Shown here: piece by piece, positions 49,276 to 59,686 of the stretch
How the letters are laid out: each line of letters begins with the position of its first letter
Position numbering within the stretch: the first letter of the stretch is position 1
Assembly (NCBI RefSeq): GCF_000241325.1
Contig: NZ_BAEI01000025.1
Span: forward strand, 1 to 64,000
DNA length: 64,000 nucleotides
Origin: Gordonia polyisoprenivorans NBRC 16320 = JCM 10675
GTDB taxonomy: Bacteria > Actinomycetota > Actinomycetes > Mycobacteriales > Mycobacteriaceae
Direction of reading: 5' to 3'
Notes under the pieces: generated by a model
The model's input: the letters and a program-made list of their open reading frames with translations, nothing else
Database searches by the model: none
Told to the model about the DNA's origin: nothing
Position numbers and translations under genes: made by a program

Positions 49276-50568
49276 TTAGATTCCCGTGACGGCGTCGACA
49301 GGTAGGTGGTAGGCAAATTCCAACGGCTCCAACGCTTCCGGTTCGGGTCGCCACTGACCCCAACGACGTAGCCGTCCACCCGAACATTGGTAGCCGTCTT
49401 CGGTGACCTCGACGACGATCTCATCGACGACGATCAGCGACGTCACGTGGTCATCGGCATGCGATACCTCATTGCGGGTGAGGATCACCGCGTCGGCAGT
49501 CAGCATCGAGCCCTTCACTTCGACGTGCAAGTCTTCGATGCCGGGTCCGGTCGCGAGTAGGTCGTACGGCTTGCCGATGCGCTCGATCTCGGTGTAGCCC
49601 TCGGACTTGAGCAACTCGATGGCCTGGTCTTCGGCGTACACCTCGATCCGGCGCCGGAGCAGAGGGTCGACCGGTCCGCGAGCCCTGCGCACCACGCGAG
49701 CATCGGTGTCGTCGGGCGACCTATCTTGCTTGTCTTGAGCTCCGACCGCAGAGGTGAACTGTGTCGCCAACAACGGCACGGCATCAACGAGCGAGGAAGG
49801 GAACGCCACGAAGTACGTGACCGCCGCGCCGTGCAAATTCGGATCAGCCGACGATGCGTGGTCGATCTGGAACGGAAACTGCCTGTACTGCGGATCATCT
49901 CGTGTGTCGTGGTAGACATCGACGATGTCCAGCGTGCGGTCACGCAGATCGTCGAGTGTCACCGGCTCGGTAAACCAGACCATGTCGCGCAACGTGGTGG
50001 TGATTCCGTCATCGAGTACCTCCGGCGCGCCTTCGATGACCGACACTCCTCGAATCGCGTGCATCCAGTAATGCAAGACCAGGTCCCCGGGCTGCACCGT
50101 TCCAAGACGGGCGAAGGCTGGTCGCGCTGTGCCGTCCTCCTTGTATCGGTAGGCGTAGAGGTTCTCGCCGAAGCCGTCGGTGTTGCTCTCTCTGCGGATC
50201 TCCATCCAGATGCGCGGGCCCTGTGCTGCAGGAGCGGCGTCGAGGTCGATGGAGTCGATCGATGTCTGATCGACCGGCGGAATGGGACCGAGGTTGCCGC
50301 GGAAGCCGCCCGCGCGGGCACGATCGTACTTGTCGGCCTGGTCGGGGCGCGCGTCGCGAAGGTCCTCCAGGACAGTCTTCTTCGCGACGTATGCGATCTG
50401 CCATCCGTTGCCTTCATCGATGCCGACAACCGGTTGCTTGCGGAATCCCGACGTGTTCGCCCGCACATGATGCTCTAGCAGATCGAGCTGACGGCTGATC
50501 GCCTCGGGTGCTGACCCGGGTACACAGAAGTGTTCGTACGTCCGCCACCATCCGTACCGCGTAGTCAT
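49276..50568 (-). CDS. DUF3883 (PD-(D/E)XK-like) nuclease with N-terminal reader-like region
   Basis: 430 residues. The C-terminal DUF3883 domain (about 300-420) holds KPYDLLATGPGIEDLHVEVKG, giving a nuclease-type D336...E350-x-K352 triad, then ADAVILTRNEVSHADD. The middle region (about 118-215) includes RLGTVQPGDLVLHY and IRGVSVIEG, which is reminiscent of EVE/PUA-like modified-base readers; this is inference. ATG 50568 follows a GAGGAGG ribosome binding site. It is 34 bp downstream of the next minus-strand nuclease gene and probably cotranscribed with it, away from pglW. A modification-dependent nuclease is a reasonable hypothesis. Confidence 0.8.
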   Translation of the reverse strand: MTTRYGWWRTYEHFCVPGSAPEAISRQLDLLEHHVRANTSGFRKQPVVGIDEGNGWQIAYVAKKTVLEDLRDARPDQADKYDRARAGGFRGNLGPIPPVDQTSIDSIDLDAAPAAQGPRIWMEIRRESNTDGFGENLYAYRYKEDGTARPAFARLGTVQPGDLVLHYWMHAIRGVSVIEGAPEVLDDGITTTLRDMVWFTEPVTLDDLRDRTLDIVDVYHDTRDDPQYRQFPFQIDHASSADPNLHGAAVTYFVAFPSSLVDAVPLLATQFTSAVGAQDKQDRSPDDTDARVVRRARGPVDPLLRRRIEVYAEDQAIELLKSEGYTEIERIGKPYDLLATGPGIEDLHVEVKGSMLTADAVILTRNEVSHADDHVTSLIVVDEIVVEVTEDGYQCSGGRLRRWGQWRPEPEALEPLEFAYHLPVDAVTGI

Positions 50569-50602
50569 CGCGCCTCCTCGTTCCGCGTGGGTTCTCGACC
50601 AC

Positions 50603-51754
50603 TCACGCTGTCTCACTCGGCTCGGAGTCGGACAGGTACTCCAGAGTGCTGTCGATCAGGGCGATGACGTCGACAGCGGATGCGAGGCGGAAGTCGACGT
50701 CCACGAGTGCTTCGAACCGAAGTGTGCGGTCCCCGTAGAAGCCGGGGCGCGTAGCGCGACGGCTGTTCTCCTTGCCGTTCGCCAGCGGTGCGCCGGAAAA
50801 CCCGTGGCGCATGACCGCTTCCCAGTCGCCGCGTCGAGGTGGTCGACTCCGGCCTCGTGTGGAGACCATCGTCGCCAGTTCAGGCCGCGCTGAGTGCAGA
50901 TGCCTGTGGAGAGGCTCAAAGTCCAGTTGGTCTTCCATCGTGCAGGCGAGATCGTAGGCTGCGCGTCGCAGACTTTCATCGACCGACTTCCCTGCCTCCG
51001 GATCGAAATCGACGCCGAACCTCAGTTCTCCGGTGAGCCTGTTCTCGCGCCAGCGAACCTCGGCAATGAAGTAGCGACCCTCGTGTTGGCTGCGGATGCG
51101 CGTCCATGCCTGGACGAAAGCCAACCCTCCGCTGCCACTGGATACCAGGGCTCGTGCATACGGATGCCGTGTGGCGAGATCCACTTCCATCCGACGAGTG
51201 ACCACGCGAGCCAAGAACTTGTGAGTCAGCGACGACAGAGGGAGTGCGTCGGGATCGGTTCGCGGAGTGAACACCCCAACGACCAAGTCGTCCCAGCCCT
51301 GCAGGACCGAGGTGACTTCGCCGGCGATCACCCGCGCAGTCTCGTCGGCCACGTATTGCCACGAACCGAAGAGCTCCCTCAGGCTCAGAAACTTCCAGCG
51401 CTCGGAGCCCAGGTTGCTGAGGCGATCGCGGTCGGAGCTCAACGCGGCAAGATACAGCGTCGGTGCCCCGGGCAGGGCTTCGTACTTGCTCTGCTGTGAC
51501 TGCCCGAGGATGTGTCCCAGCTTCACCTCAATGACGGCGCGCCCGCCGTCATCCGCCGTCAGCAACAGATCGGCGTTGTTGGCCGTGGGTTCCTCACGCG
51601 TGACCTCGGTCGGTTCGAATCCGACGAACTGCTGCCACGGCGAGCGGTCGCGATCGCTGAGGAGCTGAAGCATGTCGGAGAGCGACGGCTCGTAGGCGAC
51701 GATGCGCTCCATTCCCCTACCGGCGGTCCACGTCGAATCCGTCATGTCAGACAT
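50603..51754 (-). CDS. PD-(D/E)XK nuclease-like protein beside pglW
   Basis: 383 residues. The N-terminal domain has D62 in NNADLLLTADD, then VIEVKLG with Glu76 and Lys78, and a QSQQSKYEA helix (Q86-Q88), the layout of PD-(D/E)XK nucleases. The rest is a mixed alpha/beta region with FVQAWTRIRSQHEGRYFIAE and a basic RGRSRPPRRGDWEAVMRHG stretch near 305. I do not know a named family for it. It is divergent from pglW (start codons 124 bp apart) and cotranscribed with the DUF3883 gene. ATG 51745 is an alternative start. Confidence 0.7.
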   Translation of the reverse strand: MSDMTDSTWTAGRGMERIVAYEPSLSDMLQLLSDRDRSPWQQFVGFEPTEVTREEPTANNADLLLTADDGGRAVIEVKLGHILGQSQQSKYEALPGAPTLYLAALSSDRDRLSNLGSERWKFLSLRELFGSWQYVADETARVIAGEVTSVLQGWDDLVVGVFTPRTDPDALPLSSLTHKFLARVVTRRMEVDLATRHPYARALVSSGSGGLAFVQAWTRIRSQHEGRYFIAEVRWRENRLTGELRFGVDFDPEAGKSVDESLRRAAYDLACTMEDQLDFEPLHRHLHSARPELATMVSTRGRSRPPRRGDWEAVMRHGFSGAPLANGKENSRRATRPGFYGDRTLRFEALVDVDFRLASAVDVIALIDSTLEYLSDSEPSETA

Positions 51755-51877
51755 GGTGGCACGGGTGTTCCTAGGCGAACGGCGATTCCTCCGACCGACC
51801 GACCCCGCCCGGTATCGGCGCCTGATTGATAGCCTCGGTACCTGCAGCTGTGACGGAACGTAGTAGGTGGGTGACGA

Positions 51878-54800
51878 GTGGCGGACGACCGGTGGATCGA
51901 GGTGTCCACGTCGGCGTTCGCCCACGAAACCGAGGGTCTGCGCCTGCTGCGTGAGATCGTCCCGAGCGCTTCGCCGTACCGTGCGTGGACCAACTTCGAG
52001 TTCATGGACAATCACGGCGGCTGGAATGAGATCGACGCCCTGATCCTGGGCCGCCGGCGGTTGCACATGGTCGAGCTCAAGAGCTGGAACGGCGTCCTGA
52101 GCGGCAACGAGAAGAACTGGATTCTCACCGGCAGTAATCGGCAGAGCCGCACCCAGCGGTCGGCGCTCCTGACCACTCGTCACAAGGCCCAGAAGCTGGC
52201 CTCACGACTCAAGGACGAGGTGCGCAAGGTCGCACAGGAGCATCACCTGAACGTCGACAAGGTGATGCGCCAGTTCCCGTTCATCCAAGAAGAGGTGTAC
52301 TTCCACGGCGATCGCTTCGCTGTGAATCTCTCCGATCTCGCGAAGTCCAACCTCTTCGGTATCGACGGGCGCGAGAGCCAGACCGGCTTACCCGGGATCG
52401 CTGCACGCCTGCTGGAGCCACCGAACGAGGGCCGGGACGTGTACGGCGAGGACATGAGCGTCATCATCGCCCTCGCTCTACGCGAACTCGGTGCGACGCG
52501 ACGTACCGAGCGTGACGCCGGATCGTGGACGCTGACCGGTGAGACCCTCGACAGCGGCGACGACTGGCAGGACTTCGATGTGGTCCACAAGGTGACCGGC
52601 GTGCACGGTCGCGCGCGGATCGTCACCACTCGTCGCGGTGCACCGGCACAGGCTCGCGCAGCGGCCCGGCGCCGCATCCAGCGGGAGTACGAACTGATCC
52701 GGTCGTTGCGGCAGGAGTCGATCGTTCCGCCGCTGGATCTGGCCACCGACGACGACGGCAACGCCGTTCTCGTCTACGAGAAGCTCGACGACTTCGCGCC
52801 GTTGGATCTGGCGCTGCTCACGCGCACGCTGACCGCCGAGCAGCAGCTCGAGGTCTTGACACAGGTGGCCGAGGCACTGGCCTACGCGCACCGCAACCAG
52901 GTCTCCAACCGTGGCCTGTCGCCGAGCACGGTCCTGATCAACACCAGCTGCCTCGATGATTCGGGCGCGATCCAGATTCGGCTCGCGGACTGGTCGTGGG
53001 CAGGCCGAATCCATGCGACCACGTCCGCGTCACCCACTCTGGCCGGTTCGCAGATCGCTGGAACCACCAGTGATGACGACGTCTATCAGGCACCTGAGGA
53101 TCGCTGGTCGCCGACCGCGGACCGGATGGCGGTCGACCTGTTCTCGTTGGGGGCACTGGCCTACTTCGTGCTCAGTGGCGAGCCACCGGCGCGCGATCGC
53201 ACCGACCTGCGGACCCGCCTGCGCGCACAGAACGGTCTCGACCTCGCAGCCGTGGACGGCCGGTTCGTCGACGAACGATTGCGCTCACTCGTCCTGCACG
53301 CCACCCGACCATCGGTCTCCGAACGCGTCGACCTCGACGCCAAGACCCAGCAGCCCCGATTCGGCGCGGCCGAGTTCCGCTCGGCGCTGCAGGAATACAA
53401 GAGCGATAGCGGCCCGGATCCCGAGGTGCGCACGGACCCTCTGAACCCCCAACCCGACGACGAACTCGCTGACGGCAGGTTCATCGTGCTCAAGGTCCTC
53501 GGAGCGGGTTCCACCGCTCGCGGCATCCTCGTGGCCGACAACGCTGCCGACGGCGAACACCGCGTCCTCAAGGTGGGCCTCGACGACTCCAAGACGGCAC
53601 GGCTGTACGAGGAAGCCGAGGTGTTGACCGCGCTGGGAGAACTGACTCCCAAAGTCCCCGGCGTGGTGGAATTACTCGAGCCGCCCCTGCACATCGGTGG
53701 CCGAACCGCGTTGCTGCTCAGCGACTGCGGCGAACAAACCCTCTCCGACATCGTCCGGCACACCGCAGTCAGTGACGCTCAGCTGAAACTGTGGGGTACC
53801 CAACTCCTCGACACCGTGGTCGCCCTCGACGCCGCCGGGATAGCCCACCGTGACATCAAACCGTCGAATCTCGGGCTGGCCAAGCACGCGTCCGCCGGAA
53901 AGACCAAGCGCCCCAGGACGTCCCTCGCACTGTTCGACTTCTCGCTGTCGCGGGCCGGCGTGACGGAGACCGAGGCCGGCACACCGACCTACCGCGATCC
54001 GTTTCTGGGCATGGGTACAAGAACAGCGTTCGATTCCGCGGCCGAGCGGTATTCGGCCGCGGTGGTGCTGTACGAGATGGCCACCGGCACCACTCCGGTC
54101 TACGGCGATGGCCAGTCCGATCCGACGTCGATCACCAATGACGTGACCATCGACGTCGAGTCGTTCATCGACGCCGGACTCAGCCAGACCCGCGCCGACG
54201 CGCTGGCCGCGTTCTTCCGGACGGCACTCGCTCGCGAGGCACGTACCCGTCACGACACCGCAGCAGCGATGCGCGATGCGTGGCGAGCGGTGTTCGACGC
54301 GCGCAGCCCGGCACCGACCACCGATCCCACGCCCGTAAAGCCTCAGGGCGCGAAGGCATATCCGGCACCCGTGATCGTCATCGATGCGCCGGACGACGTC
54401 TCCATGCAGCCGGCGTTCACCTCGCTGCCGGAGTTCGTGAGCGCCCTCACCGAGCTCGCCGGCCGACGCCCGTCGGTGATGCGGCGCCAGGTACTCGAGA
54501 TGCTGCTCGGGACTCACGAGGACGCACCCGACGATCCGTTCGTCACCTTCAACGAACTCGCGCTCCGGGTCCACCTCACTCCGGCCCGGATCTCGCAGAT
54601 CTTCAGCGAGTTCCCGGCACTGCTGTCGACCGACGATCCGGTCCGCGCATTCGTCACCGGGCGCGTCAAGGCCACCGTCGACGACCTCTACCAGCGAGCG
54701 CAGACGTTGCTGACCGCATCCGGCGGCGCCTCCACGCCAGAGCTCATCGCCCGAGAACTGGTGGGACAGATGCAGATCGGTGATCTGCACGACGTCGGGC

Positions 54801-56044
54801 GCACCGCGTTGGGCGTACTCCGGTTCGTCCTCGCCTGCGCGCCCAAGCCGACTGTCGAGGACACCACCGCCGCCGACGCCCAGCCGACCGGCATCGAGAT
54901 GGTCCGTCGCCAGGGTGCGGGAACGGTGGCGATGCTGGCGACCGCCGCAATCGATCGCCGGTTGCCGGCGATGCTTGCGCGCCGGGCCGAGCGCCTTGTC
55001 GCCGAAGCACAGGAGCAGGGCACCACGCTGGTGCCGTCCACCGATGCGGCACCCGAGCTCAAAGACGAGGTGGCGGCAGCGCTGGGCATTGCGCAGCAGA
55101 GCGAGGTGGAGATTCCCCCGCATGTTCTGCTGGCGATTGCGGTCACCTCGTCACCGGAGCTGGGACTCTCCTCGCGGAATGAGCTGCATTCGGCGTCACT
55201 GCCGGTGGAGTCAGCGTTGCGCGCAGTGCTGCAAGGACTCTCCGACACCGACACTTTCGGCCGAGCTGAACTCGAGACTCGTCTCCTCGCCCGGTTCCCG
55301 GCGCTGCGGGGTGCGTTGCCGCGGCGCCCGGCACTTGACGCAGTGGTGGCCACGGTTGCTCCCGGAATGGTGTGGGACGAGCCCAGTGCCCGTTACCGAT
55401 TCCCGAGAACGGACGAGCCGAAGGGTTCGACCATCCCGACCTATCGGACCCGCACACCCCACCCCAACAAAGTGGTCGGCCCACGCTCGGACGTTCTCAG
55501 TGCACTGGGTGCTGGTGAGCGGGGGGGCGGTGAGCGCCGGTTCCGCGCGCTGGGGGTTCCCATAGGCCACAGCGACGCGGTCGCCGAAGCATTGAGCGAG
55601 CGTTTTGCGGCCACGCGTATCAACGTCACCGACGTCATCCTCGACGCGATGCGCGCCCGCGCCGCCGAGGTCGGGCTGGACTGGTCGATGATCCTCGCCG
55701 CCGACGCCGGCGCGACTGCCGATCGCGAGGGCTTGAAAGGGTTTGTCGCCCAATGTGCTCCCGCGATCATCGACGTGGTGGCCGCAGCCAACGGCCCCGT
55801 GGTTCTCACCGATCTGTCAACCCTGGCGGCCTACGGTCAGCTCAACATCGTCAGCGCCTGGACCGATCTGGCTGCACCTCCGCCGCACTCGGTGTGGGCG
55901 ATGATCCCGCAGCCGCACACGACCGGCGGTGCCGGGCCACTTGTCGACGGCGTGGCGCTTCCACTCAATAGCCCCGAACAGTTCATTCCGCTCACCGACG
56001 ACGACGTCGGAGCGCTGATCGCACCCGCCGACGCCGCCCCGTAA
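51878..56044 (+). CDS. pglW: PglW, Pgl/BREX type 2 serine/threonine kinase
   Basis: 1388 residues. An N-terminal NERD nuclease-related domain (about 1-130) contains GWNEIDALILGRRRLHMVEL. Two kinase-like domains follow. The first (about 210-510) is degenerate: NRGLSPSTV at 344-352 replaces HRDxKPxN, and ADWSW replaces DFG, so it is a pseudokinase. The second (about 525-830) is intact at LGAGSTARG and HRDIKPSN (657-664) but has DFS for DFG. A long C-terminal region of helices and wHTH-like parts completes it. In the phage growth limitation system PglW is an autophosphorylating kinase. A G7 run at 55521-55527 could slip. GTG start. Confidence 0.93.
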   Translation: MADDRWIEVSTSAFAHETEGLRLLREIVPSASPYRAWTNFEFMDNHGGWNEIDALILGRRRLHMVELKSWNGVLSGNEKNWILTGSNRQSRTQRSALLTTRHKAQKLASRLKDEVRKVAQEHHLNVDKVMRQFPFIQEEVYFHGDRFAVNLSDLAKSNLFGIDGRESQTGLPGIAARLLEPPNEGRDVYGEDMSVIIALALRELGATRRTERDAGSWTLTGETLDSGDDWQDFDVVHKVTGVHGRARIVTTRRGAPAQARAAARRRIQREYELIRSLRQESIVPPLDLATDDDGNAVLVYEKLDDFAPLDLALLTRTLTAEQQLEVLTQVAEALAYAHRNQVSNRGLSPSTVLINTSCLDDSGAIQIRLADWSWAGRIHATTSASPTLAGSQIAGTTSDDDVYQAPEDRWSPTADRMAVDLFSLGALAYFVLSGEPPARDRTDLRTRLRAQNGLDLAAVDGRFVDERLRSLVLHATRPSVSERVDLDAKTQQPRFGAAEFRSALQEYKSDSGPDPEVRTDPLNPQPDDELADGRFIVLKVLGAGSTARGILVADNAADGEHRVLKVGLDDSKTARLYEEAEVLTALGELTPKVPGVVELLEPPLHIGGRTALLLSDCGEQTLSDIVRHTAVSDAQLKLWGTQLLDTVVALDAAGIAHRDIKPSNLGLAKHASAGKTKRPRTSLALFDFSLSRAGVTETEAGTPTYRDPFLGMGTRTAFDSAAERYSAAVVLYEMATGTTPVYGDGQSDPTSITNDVTIDVESFIDAGLSQTRADALAAFFRTALAREARTRHDTAAAMRDAWRAVFDARSPAPTTDPTPVKPQGAKAYPAPVIVIDAPDDVSMQPAFTSLPEFVSALTELAGRRPSVMRRQVLEMLLGTHEDAPDDPFVTFNELALRVHLTPARISQIFSEFPALLSTDDPVRAFVTGRVKATVDDLYQRAQTLLTASGGASTPELIARELVGQMQIGDLHDVGRTALGVLRFVLACAPKPTVEDTTAADAQPTGIEMVRRQGAGTVAMLATAAIDRRLPAMLARRAERLVAEAQEQGTTLVPSTDAAPELKDEVAAALGIAQQSEVEIPPHVLLAIAVTSSPELGLSSRNELHSASLPVESALRAVLQGLSDTDTFGRAELETRLLARFPALRGALPRRPALDAVVATVAPGMVWDEPSARYRFPRTDEPKGSTIPTYRTRTPHPNKVVGPRSDVLSALGAGERGGGERRFRALGVPIGHSDAVAEALSERFAATRINVTDVILDAMRARAAEVGLDWSMILAADAGATADREGLKGFVAQCAPAIIDVVAAANGPVVLTDLSTLAAYGQLNIVSAWTDLAAPPPHSVWAMIPQPHTTGGAGPLVDGVALPLNSPEQFIPLTDDDVGALIAPADAAP

Positions 56045-56089
56045 CCAGCACCCGCACAGCAACAGTCACCACCAAGGAGCCGCACTGCC

Positions 56090-59000
56090 ATGTCCCTCGC
56101 CACCATCGCAGGATCGCAGCTGACGGCAGACCTCAAGCCACAGTTGGCGTTGCTGGTCGAGGACATGCGCGCAGAACTCGACGCCGACGCCGATCTCACC
56201 GCCGCGTGGAAGTCCGAACACCAACAGGCACGTACACAGGAACGCACCGCCGCCTCGTGGACCGACTTCGTTGAGGACCACCTCGTACAGGCCGCCGTCG
56301 GCTGGCTCCTCACATCGGTATTTGTGCGTTTCTGCGAAGACAATCTGCTGCTCGGACCGACCGCGGTGTGGATCGCCGGACCCACACCAGCACTCCGGCA
56401 ACGTGCACTCGACGCGGAAGACCAGTTCTACCGTGAAGAGCGCGGCGCCGAGCAGGGCACCCGCTCGTATCGCGAGTGGCTTGAGCAGGGATTCGCGGCG
56501 CTTCGCGCCAACCCGGGTACCGCGTCCTTGGTGGACGACCACGCCGCGATCGGTCTCATCGCACCGTCGTCATACGCGATCGAGCAGCTTCTCGCCTATT
56601 GGCGCCGCACCGATGACGACGGCGCGCTTCGATGGAGTTTCGCCGATCCGGAACTCTCGACCCGCTTCCTGGGTGACCTGTATCAGGATCTCTCCGACTA
56701 CGCGAAGAAGAAGTACGCGCTCCTCCAGACACCGGAGTTCGTCGAGGAGTTCATCCTCGACCGCACGATGGAGCCCGCGTTGAAAGAGCGACCGCTGGAA
56801 GGGTTCACGCTCATCGACCCGACCTGCGGGTCCGGCCACTTCCTCCTCGGTGCGTTCACACGCCTGGTGCAGAGATGGGAAGAAGCCGCGCCCGGAATGG
56901 AGCCGAGGGCTCGGGCCGACAAAGCCTTGGCGTCGGTGCACGGCGTCGACATCAACCCGTTCGCCGTTGCCATCGCCAAGTTCCGGCTGATCGTGGCGGC
57001 CATGAAAGCCTCCGGCGATCGCGATCTGGTGAACGTCCCGAAGTACACGTTGAATCTCGCGACCGGGGACTCGCTGTTGTTCGGTCCTGAACGCGATGGA
57101 CAACATGCCTTCGACCCAGCAGGCGGCTTCGTCGACAAAGATGCTGTAGCAAGCGGATTCGCGTACTCCACCGAAGACCGTGAAAGGTTGCAGTCGTTGC
57201 TGACACTGGGGCAGTACGACGTGGTGGTCGGCAACCCGCCGTACATCACCGTCGGCGACAAGGCGCTCAACGCGCGGTACCGGGAAATCTACAGCCACTG
57301 CAAGGGCGCGTACGCGTTGACGGTGCCGTTCATGGAGCGATTCTTTGCACTGGCCAAGCGCAGCGACCGACCCGGTTGGGTCGGCCAGATAACGTCAAAC
57401 GCTTTCATGAAAAGGAGGTACGGGATACCTCTGATCGAAGATTTTTTCCCACAGCTCGACTTGACGAGCGTAGTCGATTCCGAAGGTGCCTGGATACCAG
57501 GGCACAATATGGATGGAACCCCGACCGTGATCCTCATTGGCCGAAACCGAGCACCGGTTTCAACGGTGGTGCGGACAGTTCAGAGCATGGGTGTCCGGGA
57601 AGTTCCGGAGGATGTAGGAGAAGGTGGCTACGGGCCCTACTGGGAGTCGATTGTCGAACACGTCGACGAACCGGGGTTCGAAGATCAGTGGATCTCGGTT
57701 GTTGATTTACCGCGCGTGAACCTCTCGCAACATCCGTGGAGTCTGGCGGGTGGTGGTGCGGTCGAATTGATGGCGGCCGTCGACGCGCATGCTGGTCGGT
57801 TATTGTCTGAGATTGTCGAAGAGGTTGGCTTTGGTGCGGTCACTCGCGAGGATTCAGCATATATGGTGGGGTTGGGAACCCTTCGTCGTGCGGGGATTCC
57901 GGCGGATCAGCGACGCCCTATGGTCCTGGGAGAGGATGTCCGGGACTGGAACCTCAACGATCTTATCGAGAGCATTTGGCCATACCACCTGCAAACGCTC
58001 AGTGCGTTAAAAGACCCTAACATTCAGCGATTTCTGTGGCCGGTAAGAACTATTCTCAGTGGGCGAGTGGCTTATGGGAGCACTCAGATTGAACGGGGCT
58101 TGGAATGGTTCGAGTATTCAATGTTCTTCAGGAACAGATTTAGGTCACCGTTGACCATCACCTTCGCCGAAATAGAGAGCCACAATCATTTCGTTCTCGA
58201 CCGCGGTGGCAAGGTGTTCAATCGTACTGCACCTGTAATCAAACTGCCGGAGAGTTCAACTGAGGAAGATCACTTCGGATTGCTCGGAGTGCTAAACAGC
58301 TCGACCGCGCTGTTTTGGCTCAAACAAAAGACGAAAGCGAAGGGCGGTGCCGCCAGTCATGCGTGGGCCCGTACTTACCAGTTCAACGTAACTACCCTGC
58401 TCGACTTTCCCCTGCCGGAAGGTTTGCCAGGGTTCTCCGCGTCGGACCTCGATGATCTTGCGCTCGGCGCTGCTCGGGTTGAACCTGCGGCAACGCTCGC
58501 GGCTAATGGCCCCTCCCGAGAAGCCCTGAACGCCGCGCGGGAGCAGAGCGCGGCCATCCGCGCCAGCATGATTCGCGATCAGGAGAACCTCGACTGGGAG
58601 GTCTACCAGCTCTACGGCCTGATCGACCAAAACCTGAACCCCCCCGAAGGCAATCCGGGCCCCGGCCTCGCGCTCGGCGAGCGCGCCTTCGAGATCGCTC
58701 TGGCCCGTCGGATGGCGGCAGGGGAGGTCGAGACCGCATGGTTTGAACGACACGGCTCGACTCCGATCACCGAGATCCCCTCCCACTGGCCGCAGGACTA
58801 CCGCAACCTCGTGCAGCGTCGTCTCGACGCCATTGAGAACAACCCGTACATCCGGCTGCTGGAGCGGCCTGAGTACAAGCGTCGATGGGCCGGCGAATCG
58901 TGGGACACCAAACTGCAGCGTGCGCTGCGGGATTGGTTGCTCGACAAGATCGAGCAGCCGCAGCTGTGGGTCAATGCGCAGGGCCTGCCGCAACCACAGT

Positions 59001-59686
59001 CGGTGGGTGAGCTGGCCGGGGCACTCGGGCGTGACGCAGAGTTCGTGCAGGGACTCGACCTGTGGGCCGGATACAAAGATGCGCCGGTCACCGAAACTCT
59101 GGTGAAGTTGCTCGACGATCAGGCGGTGCCCTATCTGGCGGCATACCGCTACAAAGACTCCGGACTGCGCAAACGGGCTGAGTGGGAACGCGTCTGGGAC
59201 ATGCAGCGCGACGAGGATGCTGGTGTGATCTCCGCGACCGACATCCCGGTCCCACCGAAGTACACCACCGCGGACTTCCGTAAGACCGCGTACTGGTCGC
59301 ATCGAGGCAAGCTCGACGTGCCCAAGGAGCGATTCATTCTCTACCCCGACGCCGGACGCGAAACCGACCCGACTCCGCTGCTCGGTTGGGCTGGATGGGA
59401 TCACGCGCAGCAGGGTGTGGCACTCGCCGCGATCTACGCCATGCGTGAGTCCGAGGGCATCGAGCGCGAGAAGCTCGTGCCGATCGTCGCCGGCATCGCC
59501 GAGTTGCTGCCGTGGGTCAAGCAATGGCACAGCGGAGTCGACCCGAACCTGGGCATCGACTTGCACGAGTACCTCACTAGCCAGTTGCAGGAGAAGTCAC
59601 AGACGGTCGGGGTGCCGGTCAGCGAACTCGGGCAGTGGCGCGCACCCGCACCGGTTCGTGGCCGAAAGACGAAGGCAGGTCAATGA
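56090..59686 (+). CDS. pglX: PglX, adenine-specific DNA methyltransferase of Pgl/BREX type 2
   Basis: 1198 residues, the normal size for PglX. The methylase motif I is DPTCGSGHF (243-251) and motif IV is NPPY (382-385). In Pgl systems it modifies phage or host DNA at an asymmetric N6-adenine site. Bases from about 57400 to 58440 (residues about 437-783) are visibly more AT-rich than the rest, with codons such as TTA, AAA and ATA; this is where target recognition is expected, so the segment has probably been exchanged. A C7 run lies at 58639-58645. An AAGGAG ribosome binding site precedes the ATG, and the stop overlaps pglY. Confidence 0.94.
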   Translation: MSLATIAGSQLTADLKPQLALLVEDMRAELDADADLTAAWKSEHQQARTQERTAASWTDFVEDHLVQAAVGWLLTSVFVRFCEDNLLLGPTAVWIAGPTPALRQRALDAEDQFYREERGAEQGTRSYREWLEQGFAALRANPGTASLVDDHAAIGLIAPSSYAIEQLLAYWRRTDDDGALRWSFADPELSTRFLGDLYQDLSDYAKKKYALLQTPEFVEEFILDRTMEPALKERPLEGFTLIDPTCGSGHFLLGAFTRLVQRWEEAAPGMEPRARADKALASVHGVDINPFAVAIAKFRLIVAAMKASGDRDLVNVPKYTLNLATGDSLLFGPERDGQHAFDPAGGFVDKDAVASGFAYSTEDRERLQSLLTLGQYDVVVGNPPYITVGDKALNARYREIYSHCKGAYALTVPFMERFFALAKRSDRPGWVGQITSNAFMKRRYGIPLIEDFFPQLDLTSVVDSEGAWIPGHNMDGTPTVILIGRNRAPVSTVVRTVQSMGVREVPEDVGEGGYGPYWESIVEHVDEPGFEDQWISVVDLPRVNLSQHPWSLAGGGAVELMAAVDAHAGRLLSEIVEEVGFGAVTREDSAYMVGLGTLRRAGIPADQRRPMVLGEDVRDWNLNDLIESIWPYHLQTLSALKDPNIQRFLWPVRTILSGRVAYGSTQIERGLEWFEYSMFFRNRFRSPLTITFAEIESHNHFVLDRGGKVFNRTAPVIKLPESSTEEDHFGLLGVLNSSTALFWLKQKTKAKGGAASHAWARTYQFNVTTLLDFPLPEGLPGFSASDLDDLALGAARVEPAATLAANGPSREALNAAREQSAAIRASMIRDQENLDWEVYQLYGLIDQNLNPPEGNPGPGLALGERAFEIALARRMAAGEVETAWFERHGSTPITEIPSHWPQDYRNLVQRRLDAIENNPYIRLLERPEYKRRWAGESWDTKLQRALRDWLLDKIEQPQLWVNAQGLPQPQSVGELAGALGRDAEFVQGLDLWAGYKDAPVTETLVKLLDDQAVPYLAAYRYKDSGLRKRAEWERVWDMQRDEDAGVISATDIPVPPKYTTADFRKTAYWSHRGKLDVPKERFILYPDAGRETDPTPLLGWAGWDHAQQGVALAAIYAMRESEGIEREKLVPIVAGIAELLPWVKQWHSGVDPNLGIDLHEYLTSQLQEKSQTVGVPVSELGQWRAPAPVRGRKTKAGQ

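Noticed and set aside
53672..55123. A 483-codon minus-strand open frame inside pglW.
   Set aside because: It is antisense to a well-conserved multidomain protein and contains no recognisable motif.
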